64,000 nt of DNA, from positions 1,984,001 through 2,048,000 of the forward strand of contig ML058447.1 of assembly GCA_003013855.2 (NCBI GenBank), written 5' to 3'. Under the pieces are notes generated by a model. The model had not been told where the DNA came from and did no database searches. It worked only from the letters and a program-made list of their open reading frames with translations. The translations under genes were made by a program, and so were the position numbers. This DNA is from Liriodendron chinense (lineage: Eukaryota > Streptophyta > Magnoliopsida > Magnoliales > Magnoliaceae). Position 1 is the first letter of the stretch. Every line of letters begins with the position of its first letter. Shown in pieces: positions 57,709 to 64,000 of the stretch.

Positions 57709-58728
57709 TAAATTAACGGATAATTGTAAATACCTCCCCTTTTATGACAATTGTGAACACCTCCCCCGTCTCTTGGTTATTATGAAGACCTCCCCTCTAT
57801 TGAAGCCGCTAGAAGCGTCAGCGACCTTGTACCAAATGACAAAACTACCCTTATTGGAGGTGGATTTCATTTTGCCTTCATGTGGGGCCCACCATTATGT
57901 ATAAATGTGATCCAACCCATCTAGTAAGGTCACTCCACAATAAAATTGAATGCCCATATAATCAGGTTAATCCAGTTGTTACGATGGCCACACCATAGAA
58001 ATCAATGGATAACCACCCAAAAACCTCCAAATCATGCAATTGGCTACCTGGTGGTTGGATCGACCTGCATTTTGGGATGCCCCATTTTCACGGTAGAGTG
58101 ACAACATTAAATGGGTTGAATGACGTACACCTACAAGTCTACAACTAGTTGCTGTGATAAGGGTAAAACTGTTAGTTGCTCAAAGATAATGGTGCGACTA
58201 GATAATGATATCTTCTCCTAGGCAATCTGCAATTAATATTTGAAATAGAGGGAGGTATCTCTAATAATACAACCAAAATGAGGCATATATAATTATAATA
58301 TAACTGAGGGGAAGTAGTGGGATTAACCTTCAAAATTAAATACATGTGGGACCACCTAAAAACTAAATGTAGATTGGGTCACGTTACCACAACTCCATGT
58401 CTGTAACAAGACAGAATAAAGGGGTAGCTTATGGACATTCCAATTGGTGGTCTGCCTAAATCTCCTCCACAACTTTTCATCAATGGGTCCCGCCATGGAT
58501 GGCCCATGGTGCAGGACCCACATTCATCTAATGATCCATTTTTCCAATTGAATGTGATCCGTTGGTCTGCTTTTTCCATTCAAATAAACTATTTATGGTT
58601 GCAACTATGGGAACAAATGGCCATGGTCCCTGTGTGGTTAGTGGCAAATCATGAAGGATAAATCCTAGAAATCTCTATGATTAGCACTCCTAATCAAATT
58701 TTAAACATATATTTTAAAAATCTACTAA

Positions 58729-59113
58729 GGGCCTGTTTGGGTGCCACTTAAAAATTAGCTCATCTCATTTTATTTAATCTTAATAATAATTAGAGATTAA
58801 ACTGTTTGTTGTAATCAACCTATGTAATAGAATATTAGATAGCACTTGATTGTAATCAACCAATATAATAGCTCATTACAATCCACCTGTGCAAATTTTA
58901 TACTCTCATTGCCGGTCTTTAGCCCAGATACAAAGGAGGGGTTGCGTCAGCCGTCAGATTGGCAGCCGGCGTCGAACCATTGCATAACTTCCTACATGAA
59001 TCCGAAGAATATTACATACAGAGCTAACAATTTATATAAACCATATTTCTAATATGTAATTGATGTTAACTAAAATGAGATGAACTCATTTTGAGTGGCA
59101 CCCAAACACACGC
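58729..59113. mobile_element. 385-bp Tourist/PIF-like MITE with TAA duplication
   Basis: GGGCCTGTTTGGGTGCCACT on the left is mirrored by AGTGGCACCCAAACACACGC on the right, with similarity continuing about 45 bp inward. TAA flanks at 58726-58728 and 59114-59116. Confidence 0.7.
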
Positions 59114-59870
59114 TAATGTTAGTGGCTGAGTTTTTTAAGGAACATTCTATCTAAAACCATTTATTAAATGATTTCTGTTGCCAAATCAAAGAGGGTTATT
59201 TCACAATCAGGAGTTGAAACTCAGACACTGCAAATGGGGCCTATCAACTCTATAAAATGGGATTAGAGATCCTAGAGCAAACACAAGCAAACCCCAATAA
59301 GGTTTTGACGGCCTAGGAAGAGCATAAACAGTCTCGTGACGGTTCTCATCTTGTTTTGACAACAATTGCTGATCCTAAGCTTCGACCTCTGAGAACCATC
59401 CAATCGCTCAAATTTTCAAATGGTGCCGCATAAATGGTGCAGTGCATAAGATGAACGGCCTGGATCAACACCAATTGGGCTAGTCCAAGTGGGCTACCTA
59501 TCCTAAAAGCAAAGGGCATAAGGAGAATTAGAGATTCAATTAAATCGACTACTTTATAAGGCTTCCACATCTCATTTTGAAATGCTTCCAAACAGGCTGA
59601 TGCTTAAAATTCTCAAAACACCCATAAATGAAGAAGAAAAAGAAGAGATTCTAGTCAAGGAAAAAGCCACACAGGATATCACATGCCTGTCTTATCCACT
59701 TTCTAATTTCTAGTGTCGGTTTCTTCACCAGATTCCACCACCCAGCACTGCTAGTCAGCAACACCCAAGAAACCAACCCATCAATATAGCCGTTGCTGTT
59801 ACTCCCTTTTGAAATATCCCCTCCAAATCACCATCCCAGCAGCCAGACAAGTTCTCTTAGTTACACGACT

Positions 59871-61891
59871 ATGGCAAAAGCAGCCTTCTCCCTCCCCATG
59901 TTCTTCCTTGCTGTACTGATTCTGTCCTTCGGCGGAGGTAATAGCCAACCTGTAAGGTTGTTTTGAGGTGCAGTAGCTAATGAAATTAAAAGTTCAGTCT
60001 TCTCTAATGTGGCTCTTCTTCTTCTTCTTTTTTCTTCTTTTAGTTTGGTTGGTTTTTCTCTGAATATGAACTGGATTTTTACTAATTGGAAAGTGTTTAT
60101 TCAAATGTGAAATGGGTTTAGCTCGTTTTTCTTCAAATTTGAACCATAGCTTTCACTAATTGTAGAGTTTGGCTAAAAATCCGATCTGGGGTTTGATTGA
60201 TAAACGAGTTTTCTTCAATTATGGTGTAAATTCTTGTCAATGACTCTGTTTCATTGAATCCACCTTGGTCATTTCTTAGCATCGTCCTCGGATTCAAAAA
60301 ATTCTTCAGACCTGAAATTGATGTTCATCAATTCCTCGTCAATTTCCATCTATCACCAGATTGTTTTAAGTTGTTTCACAAAAAGACGTGGTTTCCCTTG
60401 AGATCTGCACTCGTTCTCCATTTTGTGGAAAGCTATTTAGATCTAAACTGGTTTTTTACTGATTGAATGGATTCTCTACAAATTATCATCGGTTGAACAG
60501 GTTCTATCAACCTATCTTGGGGTTTCATCCGTTGACTGTTTCTTCAAAATCTTAATTCGGTTTTCCTTGATGGAGAATTTTTCTTCAACGCTTAGCTGAA
60601 TTTTCCTTAATTGCAAGCTCTTTTCTCATAAGAAATGGAACTACATTGATCTTGAATTTATTAATCCTCCGTTTCTTCATGAGATCTGATCTGGCTTTTC
60701 GTTGCTAAGACAGTTTTTCTCCAAACTTTGAACTGGGTTTTTTATCAAGAGGCCTAATTGTTCTTGAAATCCGTAAGGGCTCCTCCGGTTCTGAAAGGAA
60801 GGCCGCCTCTGATGATATTCTCTCTATTTGTAATGCGATTTTAGAATCCTTGTAAATCTTAGTTAGTGAATCTTTGAATTGATTATCTTGATCTCATGTC
60901 TGATCTGAGTTTAAAGAAAGAGAATAGGAGTTAGATCTAGAATTCATTAATGTACTTATCTATTTATCTAACTTTTTGCAGGAGGAACTCTGAGGTTGGT
61001 GCATGGGCAGGTAGTTCATGTTAATGATCTTTGCATGACAAGACAAATAATACATCTAAAAAAAGTTAGAAATCACAGGGAAAAAAACCAACATGCATGC
61101 ATCCATCAATTGAAACAACCAAATCACTACGAGTTTGCAAAATGAAAGCAAAAATAGTGACGCTTGATTACATCTTGAATATTGCAAACTTGCCAGAATA
61201 GGAATCATGCACATTCTCCAGAATTTCATACAACATACCACTATCTGAAATTTCTGGACATAGTCTAATTATCTGATTGTGACATGAATGTCCGAAAAGA
61301 AAACTGCTCCTCCCCAGTATGCTAGGACTTCTTTTAAATTTTGTTTCCTGAAAATTGAGTAAATGAACGCGAAGTCCTAGAACCAGTCCATCATCAGTAT
61401 TTTAATAAAAAATAAAGTCAAAATAAGTATTGGATTGATTGGTGAATATTGTGACAGAGAACTTGGTGTGTTGCGAAACCTTCATCGGATGAGGCGACGT
61501 TGCTAGCCAACTTAAACTATGCCTGCTCTCAGATGGACTGCAGCGTGTTGCAAAAGGGCTGCCCATGCTTCTACCCAAACAATCTCATGTCCCATGCTTC
61601 TGTAGCCATGAACCTCTATTACCAGTCCAGGGGCAGGAATCCCTGGAATTGCAACTTCAAGAACTCAGCTCTTGTCGTCATGACTGACCCAAGTAAGCAT
61701 TCTATTCAGTTCTTGGGCAACAGTAATAATATAGGCTGAATTCCAGTTCTTTTCATTTCCCTTTTATATTTTCTCTATATCCAACTTGGTGAGAGACAGA
61801 TGGATTCAAAATCTTACACATTAGCGCTGAGAGAAATTGGTTTCTTTTCGTTTTTGCAGGTTATGGTAGCTGTGGTTACCTCTTTCAGTAG
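59871..61891 (+). CDS. Small secreted X8 (CBM43) domain protein, four exons
   Basis: X8 domains bind beta-1,3-glucan (callose) in plant cell walls. Exons are 59871-59937, 60982-61010, 61458-61692 and 61860-61891; all junctions are GT-AG and the sum is 363 bp, or 120 residues. Residues 1-23 are a signal peptide (MAKAAFSLPMFFLAVLILSF). The X8 domain spans about 35-117: TWCVAKPSSDEATLLANLNY, then CSQMDCSVL, GCPCFYPNNLMSHASVAMN, NPWNCNFKNSA and DPSYGSCGY. It has seven cysteines (36, 55, 60, 67, 69, 97, 115). The protein ends just after the domain (YLFQ) with no GPI-anchor tail and no glycosidase domain, so it belongs to the small single-domain X8 proteins, not to full-length beta-1,3-glucanases. 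Confidence 0.92.
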
Positions 61892-62559
61892 GAGTAAAAT
61901 ATGTGCTGCATGTTTGCAAATAACTCCAATGTGATTCAGCTGCTTGTGTTTTCAACACCATTTTCTTTTTTTGTAAAATTTGATAAACTTAAGGAGCCCT
62001 TTATATAAGTTGATTGTTATTTGCAGACATTGATATGCCCAAAAGAGAAACTGAGTGTAGTTCTCTTTATTTCTTTCCTTCGTTTTTTGGGATTTTTATT
62101 TCTGTGAACCAGTTGAAAGAGGGGCTACTGTGGAGGTAAATGACGATGCTGACTCATGCTACAGATCAATATGAAAAAGAACATATGAATGCTGTTAACA
62201 TGGAAATCATAGGTGTCATTATCAAGACATGACGATTGCAGTTGAAAAAACACCAAGATTAGTGAGCGATGCCATCACGCTTCATAATTGTGATATGGAT
62301 ACTGTGAAGCATGTGAACTAACATGGCACCATAACAGTGTCACATGGAGGTATTGATGCTCATAGGTTATAACTATTTAGCTTCTGTATCCAGTCTCAAA
62401 CATCCACAGCAAAAGTTATCACCATGTGATCAAGATCGGACAGTATTGGGAAGTAGGCCCCAGGTGATTCCTTATCCCCACTAATTGGAGTCAGATACAC
62501 AAAGAGCTGGACAAGGATGGAGTTTTCCTCCTCAGGTGTAGAGGAGAGAGTGGTGCAGC
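61892..62559. other. 3' flank of the X8 gene, nothing recognised
   Basis: AT-rich; the start is probably 3' UTR. No canonical AATAAA within the first 200 bp, and no recognisable coding sequence. Confidence 0.4.
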
Positions 62560-62921
62560 ACGGGTGTGGTCGGGCGCTCGGCCAGTCTTGGTCGGGCGAG
62601 CTGAAATTCACTCGGAAGGACAAAAAGTCACTGGACTGTTTTGGAATAGTCAAGCGCCCGATGGTTTGCTGACCGGGCGCTCGGTGCCCAGGGCGGGCGC
62701 CCGACTATGGTAGGTCGGGCGACCGAAATTCGGCAATTTATTCTCTAAACTCTCTGGACAGTTTTTTGGTTGGCTGAGCGCCCGACCATACGCAGACTGC
62801 GAATCCGCAGTTTCCTATTTTTGTTCTAATTCCTCCGGTTCTTTATTTAAGAGGTTCCAAATCGGGATTAGGTCATCTTAATAGGTGGTTTCACATCCAA
62901 GAAGGGAGAGAGAGACCAAGA

Positions 62922-62976
<55 letters not shown>

Positions 62977-63347
62977 GCATGTAGGAGGGAGATTATTGCT
63001 TTGTAGAGGTGATCTACTGCGCAGTCGACGACTCGGCGCTCTTACGTCCTCGTGCTCGGTGAGATCTCTCAGTTTTCATATTCTCTTATTGTTTATCCAC
63101 TCCTGCGTGAGTGAAGAAGGTTTGATCCAAGCGGGTTGTGCTTGTGATCGGTTGTAACAGTTCTCTTTTATAGTGGATTGTTGATTTGGACTAGGTCCCG
63201 TAGTTTTTACCTCTTCGAGGGTTTTCCATGTAAAAATCTCTTGTGTCATGTGGTTTGTGCTTTGATTTAGTTCATTGCATTATTATATCCCATAATTTAA
63301 GTAGTTTGGGGGGCGAGATCCTAAGGTTTTGTGAAACGCTCCCAACA
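62560..63347 (+). mobile_element. Copia-type LTR (end clear, start unclear)
   Basis: It ends AAACGCTCCCAACA at 63347 and shares 'TATAGTGGATTG', a 'GAGGGTTTTCCATGTAAAA' box and repeated 'CGGGCGCCCGA/GGTCGGGCGACCG' motifs with the LTRs at 38578-40709. A (GA)n tract lies at about 62929-62972. I could not find the TG start or a target duplication, so it may be truncated. Confidence 0.6.
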
Positions 63348-63738
63348 GACACGAACTGAGTTTGATCGTTTGGATTGACTCGGATCAACTCGGTAAAAAT
63401 CTGCTCAAACAGAAAGTCTTTGTTGTTCGAATTTTGTTCGAACACACAGGATCTGTTCGGGAAAAAATTTAAGTCGGTTTCAATCATAGCCTTGTTCGAC
63501 TCGACTCGTACTCGAACTCAACTTGAATATTGACCAACTCGACTCGACTCGTTCGTTTGACTCGATTATATATAGAGAGAGAGGAATGCTCACCTGCGCA
63601 CTTCTCTCACAAGAACTCGTGAGCACTTTTTCATAGCTCATCACACATGACGTGAACCCAAAATCTGAGCCATCCACGTGATGCAGCACCCCAAAAACCC
63701 CCAGGGCCCATCTTTCAATTTGATTCAGAACTCTAATG

Positions 63739-63786
<48 letters not shown>
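63739..63786 (+). repeat. (CA)n microsatellite
   Basis: A run of about 24 CA dinucleotides. Confidence 0.95.
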
Positions 63787-63791
<5 letters not shown>

Positions 63792-63799
63792 GAGAGAAT

Positions 63800-64000
63800 A
63801 GGTCGGATGACAAATAAACATGGCTGTGGGCCCTAGGAAGGTTTCAATGGTGGACATCATTCTCCTCACTGTTTCTTGTGGTGTGGTCCACTTGAGCTTT
63901 GTATCTGCCTCGTTTTTTGTTTAATGCCTCAAAATGAGTTGTACAAATGGATAGACAGAGTGGATAAAACAAATACATTATGGTGGGATTCACAGAGCTT
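63800..64000. repeat. Half of a foldback repeat at the window edge
   Basis: Family core from 'GACAAATAAACATGGCTGTG' to 'GGTGGGATTCACAGAGCTT'; the other half may be lost, since upstream of 63790 is microsatellite. Confidence 0.6.

Larger units (their letters stand above)
54675..59870. other. Intergenic, MITEs and foldback copies, no gene
   Basis: A TIR element lies at about 54972-55722 (AGGGCTCGTTTGGGAG mirrored by CCAAACGGCCCGT, many 'AGTAAATG' motifs). Partial foldback copies lie at about 55800-55900 and 56700-57180, the latter with GAAGCTCTGTGGGGCCC mirrored by CCAGAGCCCCTG. Two MITEs are listed separately. No coding sequence is recognised. Confidence 0.55.

Noticed and set aside
62885..63157. 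90-residue ORF with long Arg-Glu repeat
   Set aside because: It is the translation of a (GA)n tract inside a copia LTR.
1..64000. tRNA, rRNA or microRNA genes
   Set aside because: Nothing recognisable as a complete tRNA or rRNA was found by reading; inverted repeats present are transposon-like and lack evidence of miRNA processing.

Overview
The window is plant nuclear DNA. Introns are GT-AG, chloroplast and secretory proteins are encoded with their targeting peptides, and most of the sequence is layered transposable elements. A very abundant 'GTGGGGCCCACC...ATGATGTATGTG' repeat family suggests a magnoliid, but that is from memory of such genomes and not provable here. There is no sign of bacterial organisation (no operons or Shine-Dalgarno sites), CRISPR or rRNA.

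Real genes are few. Two intronless Lhcb1 genes for the major light-harvesting chlorophyll a/b protein of photosystem II lie in tandem on the + strand (17638-18435 and 27997-28791). A five-exon plastid methionine-R-sulfoxide reductase (MSRB1 type) lies on the - strand (33122-41486) and can be reconstructed exactly, with a 6.6 kb first intron. A probable NFD6-like small organellar protein gene (46489-48325) is split, perhaps broken, by a copia fragment. A four-exon gene for a 120-residue secreted X8 (CBM43) domain protein lies at 59871-61891.

Region by region: 1-8.9 kb holds nested DNA transposons; 8.9-15.9 kb a CACTA-like element carrying gene-like exon remnants; 17.3-23.1 kb the first Lhcb1 gene, with a chloroplast ndhF fragment in its promoter, a nest of two solo LTRs starting just after its poly(A) signal, then a LINE; 25.7-31 kb more foldback elements around the second Lhcb1 gene; 31.9-42.4 kb LTRs and the MSRB1 gene with its TE-filled introns; 43-54.7 kb foldback elements, NFD6-like exons, a large inverted repeat and a hAT-type element; 55-64 kb MITEs, the X8 gene and a copia LTR.

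The most interesting observations are these. (1) A plastid-DNA insertion ends 19 bp before the TATA box of the first Lhcb1 gene and places two CCAAT boxes at almost the same distance from TATA as in the sister gene. (2) The abundant repeats behave as Mutator-like foldback elements, with one perfect 9-bp target duplication. (3) A small 8-bp-TSD element family ('CCGTAA' family) has two copies in MSRB1 introns, and a third copy has its empty site preserved in the other arm of a large inverted repeat. (4) A tandem array of hairpins in an LTR shows a compensatory arm change.
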